Shown one piece after another: positions 29,022 to 39,390 of a DNA stretch of 64,000 bases. The position numbers and the translations under genes were made by a program. The notes under the pieces are model-generated. The model was not told the origin of the DNA. It searched no databases and saw only the letters and a list, made by a program, of their open reading frames with translations. The stretch is taken from positions 2,422,510-2,486,509 of the forward strand of contig CM063244.1 in the NCBI GenBank assembly GCA_032158295.1, read 5' to 3'. The DNA is from Pycnopodia helianthoides. Taxonomy: Eukaryota; Echinodermata; Asteroidea; Forcipulatida; Asteriidae. How positions within the stretch are numbered: the stretch's first letter is position 1; every line of letters begins with the position of its first letter.

Positions 29022-32000
29022 GATTGATTGATTGATTGATTGTGATTGATTGTTGATTGTTTTTAACTGGTGGTTGGTTAATTTTAAAAGAGAGGACAGT
29101 TACCATAATAAGATTGTGTCTGACTCTTTTACTTGCACATTTTCGCCACAAAAGATTTAAACGGTACCCAGACGGAAGGACTGCATTTATTATAATAATT
29201 ATTTGATTTGTATTGATACGATTTCCCTGACGTCATCACCTACGAGACACCTTGATTTGGTCTTTTTTTTTTAGTCGGATTCCCCGTGTGTTGCTATTTT
29301 AGATAAAGCTCTCACGTCGGGACATTTTATACACAATTTTTTTTACATGGAATTTGACTCCCAAAATGGCAGACTGTAGTAGGGTTCGAGTCCCGGTCTT
29401 GGCATTTGTGTCCTTGAGCAAAATCGTTTACCATAATTGCTTTGTCCTTCGGATGGGACATTACCCCCCCCCCCCCCATGTACAGGAATTAGTAGTGCAC
29501 GTAAAAGACAAAACAATTTAAATCGTGGAAAAGTAGTTTTACAGGTTTCCTCAGGCTTGCGAGCTACACTGATTAATTTCAGTATATATTCGGTTTGCGG
29601 TAACACCATGTGTAAAAATATCTACTTGCTGTGTAGATTATGTTCTTTAGAGAACTTGTCTTGCTATTTATTCTACTACCGCGGAGTAGGTTTTTTTCGG
29701 AATTCGGGAGACTTCTCAGTTCTGAAAAGAACTGTCCTGCTTATTAACTACTACCTGGGCGGGAGGTAGGAAATCGGCCTGGACTACTACTTTAGCTTTG
29801 TGGATCGGGGGGACTTCTCGTAATTAACTGCACTGCCGCGGAGTGAGTTCTTTTGGTCTCAACGTTTCGACTAGCTTGCTCTAGTCATCGTCAGGAGACG
29901 ATTAATTTCACTTATGAATGAGGCTCCCTTGGTTTTCGACCAGAGTGATATATAATAATAACCCAAAACATCCTTAAGCTGCCGTCAAGTCTTGCATCAC
30001 TCAATCTTTTATAGACCATTACTACATTTCATTATAAAGAGTTAGGCCTATACCTACATTTATCGCAACCTTTGGTTTTGTGGACTTTTTTTCCCCGACA
30101 TGCAAAATTGCAAATCCTACATCTAGAGTGTCGTGGCCGAGCGGATAAGAGCACCGAATTCAAGCTCTGGTGTTTCTGTTCAGCAGAGTGTGGGTTCGAA
30201 TTCCGTTCGTGACACTTGTGTCTCTGAGCAAGACACTTTACTGTATAAATTGCTTCTCTCCACCCAGGGGTAAATGGGTAACCTGTGAGGGCAGAGATTG
30301 TTCTTGTGATTGATTTAGCTTAGTGCGCTACATACATGTTATTGGCAGCACAGGCTGTATACTCCCCAGGGAGCTGAGATGGTTTAAGGAATGAAATGTC
30401 CCAGTGATCAGGGTACACTACTAATGTTGGAAGCGCTTTGAGACATGGTGTATAAAGCGCTATATAAAAACCGAACATTATTATTATTATTACGTATCAT
30501 TTTCAAAGTCAACTCTATTCACGCAGGTGACTTGGTATCAGCAAGGGTGTGTGTCCTAGGCACAGAGCCAGACGGTGGGAAGGTGCGCTTCGTTCTACCG
30601 CCGGGGGATCCCTGCTCCTGTACCGACATAGTACTGGGGGGACATAACGCCTACGCACAGCCGAGAAATACTCCACCAGTTTACATCGATACACTACCGA
30701 TGGACGCTGAAGGATTCCGTAGAAATCTAGGTTGCGCAGAGAGTAGTGACGGTAGGTTATCATTATTGATTCTAGTGGCTGTAGTTTGTCGGCTAAGTTC
30801 TTATAAAGCGATCGATTTTTATGAGATCATTAACCATTTAGCCACTGGACACGCCCAGCCGCCCAAAGCGGTACACTGTTACACGCGGTGTACGAGAAAT
30901 CGCCCATGGAGAAGTAACATCAAAATGAACTAGGTCAAGTCAATAGCAATAATTTTTAATTTCCCACTTTCACAGTTGCCTTGCTAAATGTTGACGCTAA
31001 TTATGATTACATAATTGTATAGCTCTCATCAACACCACGCTCATTTGGAGCAAACAATCGAATTTTCTTTTAATGTCATCATGATGATAAAAATACTGTA
31101 AAAAAAAACCTAATGCCTTAGCAATTAATAAGTATGGCATTTGATGCCAGGTAACAGTATACTGTGTATTGCACTAAAAATAACCGCCATCAAATTTACC
31201 GATAACCGTTAACGAGAGGCACTTATTAAATAACAATGTAATTATTAAATAACAAAATTAACGAAAAAGTCAAAACATTGGTTTCGTAAATAAGCCTAAC
31301 AAGCCTTGAGTATCTTTACCGATTTGAAACAAGTTTCTAGCAATTTTCTGCAAGAGTCTTGATAACTAAACATGTTTTTCAGCAAACTCGGGTGGTGCAG
31401 GGACTAGAGGGTTAACCAAATTAATATTCCTGATTGAGAAAACCGAGGAAGTCATAGCGTTGTTAAACACCATGTAACTATGCGACTATAGTACGCGAAA
31501 TCTGGCGGGGGAGGAACTTGGGTGGCTGGGGTTCTGTGACCATAACACATTAATAATAATGGCTTCTTATATAGCGCTCATATCCGTCACACAGTGACGC
31601 TCAAGGCGCTTCAACAGTCAGTATTTTCCTGCAAGGTGTGGAGCTACTTTTTGAAGTTTCAGACCTATTCCTTTACATAGCACAATGTAATGGTTTTACA
31701 AGGTGCTGTGGCGCAATATGCTGCCAATCAAACCAGGAACACCGGGGCGAACCCCTTCTCTTTTCGATAAGTGCACTGGGTTCTTTTACGTGCATTACAC
31801 AACACACAGGACCAACGGCTTTACATCCCATCCGAAGGACGAAGCAATAATGGTTAAGTGTCTTGCTTAAGGACACAAGTGTCACGACTGGGACTCGAAC
31901 CAACACTCTGCCGAACAGAAACACCAGAGCTTGAGTCCGGTGGTCTTATCCGCTCGGCCACGACACGCCAATTCAGCAACAAAAACATTAAACATAACCA

Positions 32001-34034
32001 ACATTCGTGACCTTTCAGATTCATTTAGTGTGAAGAACGTATGAACCCTATGGCATTCACCAATGCACAATGACATTTGCGAATAGACATTATCTAAATG
32101 TGCAGTTACTTATTCATTATTTTCATTGCTACATTGTTATATATTTCATTTATTCATGTATGATTAGTAAAACAAAATTTAACCATGTCTTTTTCTAAAG
32201 TCTGTATACTTGTGTTCCTATCCCCATTTGTTTGGGGGTGTTTCTATGGTGACATGGAGCTGATCACAGTTGTATGTCTATATGAAAGTTGCGCGAGTTA
32301 TTTTAAAACGAAGTACGGGATAATCATTACGGGCCCAGTCTTACGGTCAGTGAAACAATTCTGGCGTCAGTGGTACATAATACAATTTACTCACCATTCT
32401 AAAAAAGAATCCATGGTAGATTTTACACTATTAAAGGGGTATACCTTGCCTTCAAATTTCTCTAAATCTATTAAATTGCTCCTTATCCTTTTGAAGAGTT
32501 GTTCGTGCTCCAAAACACCTACAATGTATTGAAAATAGTGAGTGTGGTTGTAAAACAAAACACACATAAATTTGCCTCTTGCATTACAACCGGCAACAAC
32601 TAGTCCGCCATTTTGTAGAGTGAAACATTTTGGTTCTACAAAATAGCGGACTGTGTTCTGCCATGAAATAACACACCACACAATTTCAAGGTGATATTTT
32701 TGTGAATCATTATGTCCACTTTTCAAATATCTTTCCAATACCGTATTAATTTCATAACAAACGCTTTGTATAGCACAAAGCGCCCAATCCGAAGACAATG
32801 TGTCCGGTTAAAGAGACACTATGCCTTGGACTGGGCGCTTTAGGCTATAAAAAGCGTTTGAAAGAATTTAATATTATGAATTGAATATGGCTGGAAAGAT
32901 GTTTTAAAAGTAGGATATAATGATCCACACAAACATGCCTCGAAATTGTTCTCATTTACTTCGTGACTTAACATGGTCCGCCATTTAGAGCAGAACTAAT
33001 ATGTTTACCGGAGTTATCATGTACATACGTACCTTACATGGCAGTTATCGTACAAGAACACAATAGTTATCGTGTACGTACACGATAAAGGCGGGATTTT
33101 GTTTAATTCGCGTGGCGGCATTACGCTTCCGTAAAAGTGTCAAATTAATTATTTTGGAATTACTCTCTTCCTCTTTTCTGATGTATCGTCTCAGCTTCCG
33201 TAGTTGAAGGGCAATCCCATGCCCAGCAGCATTCGGATTGTCAGGAAGTCATGGATGCCGGATATACAACCAGTGGAGTGTACAATATTACACACAAAGA
33301 GGAATCCATGGAGGTCTATTGTGACATGGAGACTGAACATGGTTACATGGTAATTAGGCCGTTTCCGAATTGGCGGCTACGGCTACGGCTACGGCTACGG
33401 CTACGGCTATGGCTATGGCTATGGCTACGACTGTTGCTAAGGAAGTTGCTAAGGACGTCCTATATACTTCAAGGCATGATGACGCGGACATGTAGCCGTA
33501 GCTGTAGCCGCCATTTCGGACACGGCTGTAGTCTCTACGACATTTTGCCCAAGTTGATTTAAAACATAAGTTCCTATCATTTCATTTCATAGAGCTGCCT
33601 AAAACACGTGTACAACACTGGTTTTTTTAATAGCAGAAATGAGCAGGATACCAGTCAAAGACAAGTCAAAGGGTAGTTTAGCTGGTAACCGTATTCTGGT
33701 AATCATAATTCTATTGTGCTGAGCTACTTTATGTGCTTAAAGCAGATAAAATTGGGCCCTGCAGGTTGGGGGTTGTTTTAATCTTCGAGCTCACTTTTTA
33801 TAAAGTCCACCCATACGATTATACATTTTCATTGGTGGGGAAGGGGGGCAAGGGAGGGCAAAGACACAATGGATGTTCTTTAAAATGTATCGACCCATTC
33901 ATTTGTGAATTTTAAATTATTATTTCGAGGAAACAAAATAATATTTTGAGGGAACAAAATAATAAAAAAAAAAGGACTTGTCCCTTGTCGGGCTCTGTGC
34001 GAAAGTGATCACCTTAATGATGAAAATAGTCTCT

Positions 34035-34070
<36 letters not shown>

Positions 34071-36805
34071 ACTCTCCATGTCTCTGTAGGTCTTTCAAAG
34101 ACGTACGAAATTGATCACCTTTATGATGAAAATAGTCTCTGCATGTTTTTTGTTTTTTTTGACTCTCCATGTCTCTGTAGGTCTTTCAAAGACGAATCAA
34201 CGGCCTCACGGACTTCGACAGAACCTGGTCGGAGTACGAGACAGGGTTCGGGGACTTAGAGGGAGAATTCTGGTGGGGGAACAAGAAGCTCCGATCGTTC
34301 ACAGAGTCAGCAACCGAAGAGTGGGAGTTGGTTATGGACCAGAACACTTCCGACAACGGGGATATCCGTGTTCGTTTTGCAGAATTCAACGTCACTGGCT
34401 CCATGTACGTCATTCAATTGAGCAGCTTGAAAGATAGCTTCGGTAGGTAGTTTTTGAATTTTCTTGACTTTCTTGGCCGTTTACTTTCTGCAGAAGTATA
34501 AAGTGGTCTTAGATTTAAAACAGTGCATGAATAAATTTAAAGAAAAGATTTATAAGACAACTATGCGTAGGCGACAACGTTTTACAGGTGTGGACGTTTA
34601 CTGAAAAGATTTTTAAAAGTGTTTGAATTTGTTTCATAAGGAAGCCCGATAGTGCCAGGGGGTAAGAGGTGGACTATTCTTTTTGTTTGTATTTTTTGAC
34701 ACGTGGCCGCCACATAACTACAATACGGAACCCAATCGAGATTATGCATACGCCTATGATGTGTTAAAGACCAGTTTGAACGAAAACGGCAAGAAGTGAT
34801 CTTTGCTGAAATTCATCAAAAAATGTTTCAATTAAAAAGGAAATTGAGTTCACATGAGATTAAACAGATTTTAATTGAAAAAACTATCATTTTGAATACT
34901 CTTCTCCGGTGCGTTTCAGAAAGATTCGCGAAAACCCTGTTACGTCATCACTCTTGTTACGTCATGTTGGGAGCTCCGTTTTGTATAGCCGCTTTGTTGC
35001 AACATGGAGGTATAACAAAGCCACCTCTTACAAATGACGTCAAAGTATTGTCATGTTGACGTACGCCGTCAACGGCAGAAGTGTAGCTAGTTTTTCCAAA
35101 CCTTGAGATTGGGGCCTAATTGTTGATCGATGATCACGAACAATTCAGGAAAGTTACAATTACAATAAAATGAAAAAAAAAAAAAATATTATATACAAGT
35201 TTAAAATAGCAAGTTTGAATATTTATTTGTATAGCGCTTGTACTCGGTGACATAACCCCATAGAGCTATATATATTGACTAGAGCGCTAACACCCCGTTA
35301 TACACGCACTAAGGTTTTGAAGCGTGTGGGCGCATCCATGTTTATGTACAAACTAGTACAAAAGCTTGAAATTTTGTACGGCAATTGTACGGCTATTTGC
35401 ATGATAAAGCGTTTGTTCTTTTCTATGCGTCATCGAACCAAATATGTAGCAAATGAGAACGCACAATCGGCTAATGAGCGTACAAACTGCGAGCGTCATG
35501 TGCGTCATGTTTAACATGTGCGTTTGCGCGTGTACGTTTTTATTTTTTGAGTTCGTCATTCTTGCCGGCATATTGTTTATCCTTGAAGCAGATTTCGTTT
35601 TTTCCCCCTTGACATCTTGAAGCATTGAATCCTCCCAAACAAGGCTTTAGTTCGACTCAGCATTTTTCCTAAAGACGTAAGTAACAACATCAGAGAATTA
35701 CCTACTACATATTTTTACTAAAAATTTACATATATCACTAAAATCACCTGTTTACAAGAGCAATGATCGTTAGATTAAATATGGCGCGTACGTAAGCGCG
35801 CACGCCGAATGCAAAATTTTCGCGGCCATGTGTGCTCTCTTAAAATTAAAATCGTTCCGTAGTCACGCAACACATCAAACATGTCTGCGCCCAGGGTGGC
35901 TTCTAAACTCAGAGCAAGTTAGCGCTCTAGTCAATATATACAGCTATATGCATAACCCTGACTCCCCCCCCCCCCCCCCATGACTCCATCCCTCCGGGTG
36001 GGGTTTTAATAGGATTTCAGAATATTGGGCTAAAAGTACGAAAACAGGTGCCAGCCGCCAGATAATTATTGCACCCGCCTGATGGCGACCGCTAGAAAAT
36101 AAGTGGCGGCTTCTAGATAATAAGTAGAGACCGCCAGGTAAGAAGTGGCAGCCACCAGAATATTATTCGGCGGCAAAAATGGGCACCAAAAATACTCATG
36201 CGCATGTAAAAAAAAAAATATTTCATCTCTTATTCTCTAGCACTATCCGGCTTCCGTAGTTTCACGGATAGAGGTGCGTTTTGAAATTCCATTATTTAAT
36301 GCCTGATCAACTCCAATTCATGCACCTGTACGTTCACTTCCCCCCCCCCTCTGTATAAGATGGTGTTTTTGCATCAAGTAACATGAGAGAGTTTTCTACG
36401 AAAGACCAACCGTCGCTTAGTTCAAAATGCAGTGGTCATCCGAAGGGAGGTTGGTGGTACGGCAACTGCCAAGAGTTCGATTGTAACCTGAATGGTGTGT
36501 ACGCTCATAGTGCTAGCAGTAGCACGGATGGCTCGGCAGCATTGCAGTGCCAATGGGGCCAAATCACAGGCAGTGAAATGAAGATGAGACGAAAGGATGT
36601 CAGGGTTTATTCCGATGAGTTGGTTACGCAAGTTGGTAGCCAAGAGCCGGATGATAATAACACTCAGGATAATGGTACTAATGATCAGTATAATCAGAGT
36701 AACGGCCAGGTTGGTGATAACAATGATCAAGGAAATAATGACGACCAGGGTGGTGATAACAATGATCAAGGAAATAATGACGACCAGGGTGAAAACCAAC
36801 AGTGA
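27653..36805 (+). CDS. FREP-B: secreted fibrinogen-related protein with repeat-rich C-terminal tail
   Basis: Five exons: 27653-27704, 30527-30751, 33195-33349, 34181-34442, 36360-36805 (TGA); 379 residues; same phases (1,1,0,1) as FREP-A, so a tandem paralogue. Exon 1 is a signal peptide (MRGTWNIIIFAAIPLVF). Exon 2 repeats the unknown four-Cys domain (RVCVLGT, VRFVLPPGDPCSC, GGHNAY, PMDAEGFRRNLGC). Fibrinogen-like blocks follow: DCQEVMDAGYTTSGVYNI, YCDMETEHGYM, FQRRINGLTDFDRTWSEY, GEFWWGNKKL, EFSTKDQ, GGWWYGNC, CNLNGVYAH. The acidic calcium motif of FREP-A is replaced by DQPSLSSKC, and two extra cysteines appear (FDCNLNG, LQCQW). The last 50 or so residues are an Asn/Asp/Gln/Gly repeat tail (GDNNDQGNNDDQG units). 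The exon 5 start (acceptor TATAAG|ATGG) is chosen because it restores the phase directly from exon 4. Confidence 0.85.
28292..28751. mobile_element. Inverted-repeat MITE with TA flanks, FREP-B intron 1
   Basis: TGTGACCCGCTCTGTGAAAA (extending to TGAGTCAG) and its reverse complement at 28724-28751 bound 460 bases; TA lies just outside both ends, as for Tc1/mariner-type insertions. A poly(A) run (about 28633-28667) is near the right end. Confidence 0.85.
28770..29055. repeat. (GATT)n microsatellite
   Basis: Long GATT/TGAT repeat with TTTA-rich interruptions. It gives a spurious Asn/Gln/Ser/Ile open frame on the minus strand. Confidence 0.9.
29582..29899 (-). mobile_element. Small retroelement starting with a hammerhead-like motif, copy 1
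   Basis: The 11-base direct repeat GATTAATTTCA flanks it (29571-29581 and 29900-29910), so both ends are defined: 318 bases. A 320-base near-identical copy is at 48930-49249, in another SINE with its own target duplication. On the minus strand it begins GTCTCCTGACGATGACTAGA and ends CCGCAAACCGAATATATAC. There is no open reading frame. The length, non-coding nature, 10-11-bp duplications and terminal ribozyme-like motif suggest a non-autonomous retroelement mobilised by another element's machinery, possibly Penelope-like or retrozyme-like. Confidence 0.75.
29856..29899 (-). ncRNA. Hammerhead-ribozyme-like motif (type I layout)
   Basis: Minus strand, 5' to 3': GUCUC (stem I), CUGACGA core, U, GACUAG-AGCAAG-CUAGUC (stem II hairpin), GAAA, ACGU-type minimal stem III region followed by U, and GAGAC (stem I partner). 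Core elements CUGANGA and GAAA are in the right order with both flanking stems. Helix III is only two pairs with no loop, so a monomer should be weak; such minimal helices are known from Penelope-like elements, where dimers are thought to act. One unpaired U sits beside stem II, a departure from the standard core. Activity is not shown. Confidence 0.6.
30127..30492 (+). repeat. Full-length tRNA-derived SINE, plus strand
   Basis: Box A TGTCGTGGCCGAGCGG, box B GGGTTCGAATTCCG, body with CTCCACCCAGGGGTAAATGG and GAAGCGCTTTGAGACATGG, and an (ATT)n tail. It ends only about 35 bases before FREP-B exon 2, so its tail sits in the acceptor region of that exon. Confidence 0.85.
30752..31555. other. FREP-B intron 2, unrecognised part
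   Basis: No repeat family or coding potential recognised; AT-rich with an AATTATTAAATAACAA duplication near 31225-31255. Confidence 0.4.
31556..31975 (-). repeat. tRNA-derived SINE, minus strand
   Basis: Head at the right (GTGTCGTGGCCGAGCGGATA on the minus strand, ending about 31970), body with CTTTTACGTGCATTACACAA and a left end with AATAATAATGGCTTCTTATA. Confidence 0.85.
32430..32995. mobile_element. Two abutting MITE fragments, family 3
   Basis: A segment ending ...CGCCCAATCCGAAGACAATG (about 32805) is followed by an inverted-orientation copy starting TTAAAGAGACACTATGCCTT and GGGCGCTTTAGGCTATAAAA. A related fragment is at 38860-39135. Both contain GTCCGCCATTTTGTAGA-like sequence. TTAA occurs at the junction. 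Confidence 0.6.
33357..33526. mobile_element. Foldback MITE (GGCCGTNTCCGAATTGGCGG), copy 1
   Basis: Left GGCCGTTTCCGAATTGGCGG with (CTACGG)n and right CCGCCATTTCGGACACGGC are inverted repeats. It begins 7 bases after the FREP-B exon 3 donor. A copy with the core inverted lies at 57385-57523. Confidence 0.75.
33588..33765. mobile_element. Decayed copy of the GGGCCCAATTTCATAGAGCT foldback MITE
   Basis: Left part TTTCATAGAGCTGCCTAAAA and right part TTAAAGCAGATAAAATTGGG CCC match the ends at 14246-14445, with a diverged middle. Confidence 0.5.
33915..34000. repeat. Fragment of the 21-bp array element
   Basis: Two or three TTTCGAGGAAACAAAATAAT units followed by GGACTTGTCCCTTGTCGGGC, a diverged form of the terminal repeat of the element at 14655-15952. 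Confidence 0.55.
34004..34196. repeat. Tandem duplication spanning the FREP-B exon 4 acceptor
   Basis: The block GTGATCACCTTAATGATGAA ... poly(T) ... CTCCATGTCTCTGTAG plus the first 14 or so exon bases occurs twice (about 34004-34104 and 34111-34195), with different T-run lengths. The second copy is the true acceptor (exon begins 34181). Using the first (exon from 34090) would add 91 bases and shift the frame. Confidence 0.8.
34443..35258. other. FREP-B intron 4, unrecognised part
   Basis: No repeat family or gene recognised; an 87-codon open frame at 34796-35059 shows no known motif. Confidence 0.4.
35259..35950. mobile_element. 692-bp inverted-repeat element with 8-bp target duplication
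   Basis: Left CATAGAGCTATATATATTGA (continuing CTAGAGCGCTAAC) and the right end (reverse complement CATATAGCTGTATATATTGA) match over about 33 bases. The direct repeat CATAACCC flanks the element (35251-35258 and 35951-35958). No transposase is evident; a 79-codon frame is unconvincing. The 8-bp duplication fits a hAT- or P-type non-autonomous element. Confidence 0.85.
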
Positions 36806-37830
36806 AATTTCCATGGTTATAATACTGATCAGGGTAATAATACTGATCAGGATTATAATATGATCAGGGGAATAATATTGATCAGGGTGATATAACTGAT
36901 CAAGAGTATAATACTGATCAGGGTGATAATATTGATCGGGTTATAAAACTGATCGGGGTGATAATACTGACCAGTGTGATAATACTGATCAGGTATATTA
37001 CTGATCAGAATGATAATAGTGACCATGGTGATAATACTGATCGGGTGATAATAGTGATTATGGTGATAATAGTGATCAGAGTGATGATACTGATCAGGGT
37101 AATAATAATGACCCAGGGTGATAACACTGATCAGGGTGATAGCACTAATCAGGGATAATACTGATCAGAGTGATAATACTGACCATGGAGATAATATTGA
37201 TCAGGGTTATATTACTGATCAGGGTAATACTTTTGATCAGGGTGAAAATACTGATCAGGGTGGTAATACTGATCAGGGTGATAAAACTGATCAGGATTAT
37301 AATACTGATCAGGGTGATAACATTGATCAGGGTTATAATACTGATCAGGGTAATAATATTGATCAGGGTGATAATATTGATCAGGGGAATAATATTGATC
37401 AGGGTGATAATATTGATCGGGTTATGATACTGATCGGGTGATAATACTGGTCAGGGTGATAATCCTGATCAGGGATATTACTGATCAGAGTGATAATAGT
37501 GACCATGGTGATAATACTGATCGGGGTGATAATAGTGATTATGGTGATAATAGTGATCAGAGTGATGATACTGATCAGGGTAATAATAATGACCAGGGTG
37601 ATAATACTGATCAGGGTGATAATAATGATCAGGATGATAATACTGATCAGGGTGATAACGCTAATCAGGGATAATACTGATCAAAGTGATAATACTGACC
37701 GTGGTGATAATAGTGATCGGGGTGATAATATTGATCAAGATTATAATACTGACCAGGGTAATAATCTGATCAGGTTAATAACGGTCGGGATGATCACACT
37801 GATCAGGGTGATAATGAAATACTGACCAGG
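36806..37830. repeat. 18-bp minisatellite (GATAATACTGATCAGGGT) continuing from the FREP-B tail
   Basis: Roughly fifty units of GATAAT-ACTGATCAG-GGT type run from just after the FREP-B stop codon to about 37830. In the coding direction they would read Asn-Thr-Asp-Gln-Gly-Asp, like the preceding protein tail, but indels break the frame several times. Larger blocks are also duplicated (37000-37170 resembles 37480-37680). Confidence 0.9.
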
Positions 37831-37921
37831 CAACAAGCCAATGTTAGTCAACATCTTGTGCACAGGGGACATTTTTCTTACTGCAGTTCTAGTTGTGCTA
37901 CCAAAGTGTTTCCTTGCACAG

Positions 37922-38001
37922 TGTCGGCTGCCATCGAGCCGTCTACGGAAACTTGCTTTGGTGACAAGACCAAATTGTCTAGAAGATATGCGTGATTTCC
38001 G
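37922..38001 (+). other. Possible exon, unassigned
   Basis: A good acceptor (CCTTGCACAG) and donor (TTTCCG|GTGAGC) bracket 80 bases that are open in one frame (CRLPSSRLRKLALV..., then CLEDMRDFR). No family recognised. It could be an alternative 3' exon of FREP-B, a first exon, or chance. Confidence 0.2.
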
Positions 38002-39390
38002 GTGAGCTAACTATATTTAAAAAAAAAAATACCCGGTTTATCAACACATTTACATTGGAAAGAATGTTAGTTTTGTATAGATTGTATACAGAAAACATTT
38101 GTCTCAAATGATATTTCCACAAAAGAGCTATATCTAATGTAAAGGCCTACAGTGAATTAGATTTTCTTATTGAGGAGAATGAAAGGATCACACATAAACA
38201 ACTGTAGTAAAGTTTGGAACAATGTTTTTTTTAACTGTTCATTCGTTGAGCATTCAGTTTTAAAAGGTAAAGATACATTTGTGTATGTGGTTTTTTGTTG
38301 GTGTTAATTGAGGTTTTTTTAGGAGAATGATTAGCAACTAAGAGTGTTACTTTTTTTTTAAGCTAACCGGACAAGAAAAGTTTAACAATAATGCGTAAAC
38401 CATTGGTAGTTTATTGCAATTTTCTTTTTTTCTTTTGAATGAACAAAAACATTGTTAACTACTGGTTTTTAGTTTTTAATCAATCCGTTAGACAGAGAAC
38501 CTGTAAATTACTGCTATAACACCAGCTGGTCACGTGATAGATTAAGCACCAGGTAAACGGTTCATGTTTTGTCAGTGGATTATTGGCACGTGCTCTTGAT
38601 GTAATCTTCATCTGGCGAATGGAAACAACTGTAAAGTGTTTGTCAACTATTTTCAAAATTGTCTTCAGAATTCGCTCTGTTTTAGTTTTAAAATTATGTC
38701 AGAAAATAGTGCAATGTTCTTTGGATGATGGCCCATTAACAGTAGGGGCCTACTTGTTTTTAATATGGAAGGTTGGATGTTAGTGAATTTTATGTTAAAA
38801 TTTAATTTGTGAATGAAAATATGCTACATGTTAATGGTAAGCAAGGGGCCAGCTTCATAAAAGCTGCATGCCTTCGGATTGGGCGCTTTGGGCTATAAAA
38901 AGCGTTTGTCTTGAAATAAAAATGGTTGGAATGATATTTTGTATCAAGTATAAAATAATGATGCACATAAATATCCATTGAAATTGTGTGATTTGGGGAT
39001 GACAGAACACGGTTCGCTATTTTGTAGAACCAAAGTTTTGCAGAAAATAATGTCATTAAAAGCAAACACGAATAAGAGATCCAGTTGCAAGCCAAATACC
39101 GCACACAGTACTTTGATTGATAACTAATTCATTGATTAGCAAGTTTTTGTGAAACAGCTTTGTGAAATCGGGCACCATTTCATTTCATTTAATTTAATTG
39201 ATTGATTATTGGATGTGAGGCCAAGGACTCTCAGAAAAGCGAACTTAATCATTATGCTATACCGTTGGTGTGATATATTTCTAATGCGGACATTTTCGGT
39301 AAAAAGGCAGCCAATTTCACTTTCCCTTCAGCAAAGCGTCATTCAATTTCACTCCAAGGAATGCGAACTAATACAGCATTGTGCATTATT
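38002..39390. other. Intergenic; MITE remnant near 38860-39135
   Basis: AT-rich with no gene. The stretch from GCCTTCGGATTGGGCGCTTT (about 38870) to GCAGAAAATAATG (about 39050) is a family-3 MITE remnant like that at 32430-32995. Confidence 0.4.

Larger units (their letters stand above)
29385..29935 (+). repeat. tRNA-derived SINE, plus strand, split by a retroelement
   Basis: Box B-like GGGTTCGAGTCCCGGTC (29381-29397) and SINE body (CCTTCGGATGGGACATTA, a C-run, then AGGTTTCCTCAGGCTTGCGA) run to 29581. SINE-like sequence resumes after 29910. The 318-bp element at 29582-29899 is inserted between. Confidence 0.7.

Noticed and set aside
28870..29151. Asn-Gln-Ser-Ile repeat open frame, minus strand
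   Set aside because: Product of the (GATT)n microsatellite.
36241..36273. Small extra FREP-B exon (CTCTAG acceptor, GAG|GTGCGT donor)
   Set aside because: Phase-compatible, but exon 4 joins 36360 directly in the same phase and FREP-A has no counterpart.
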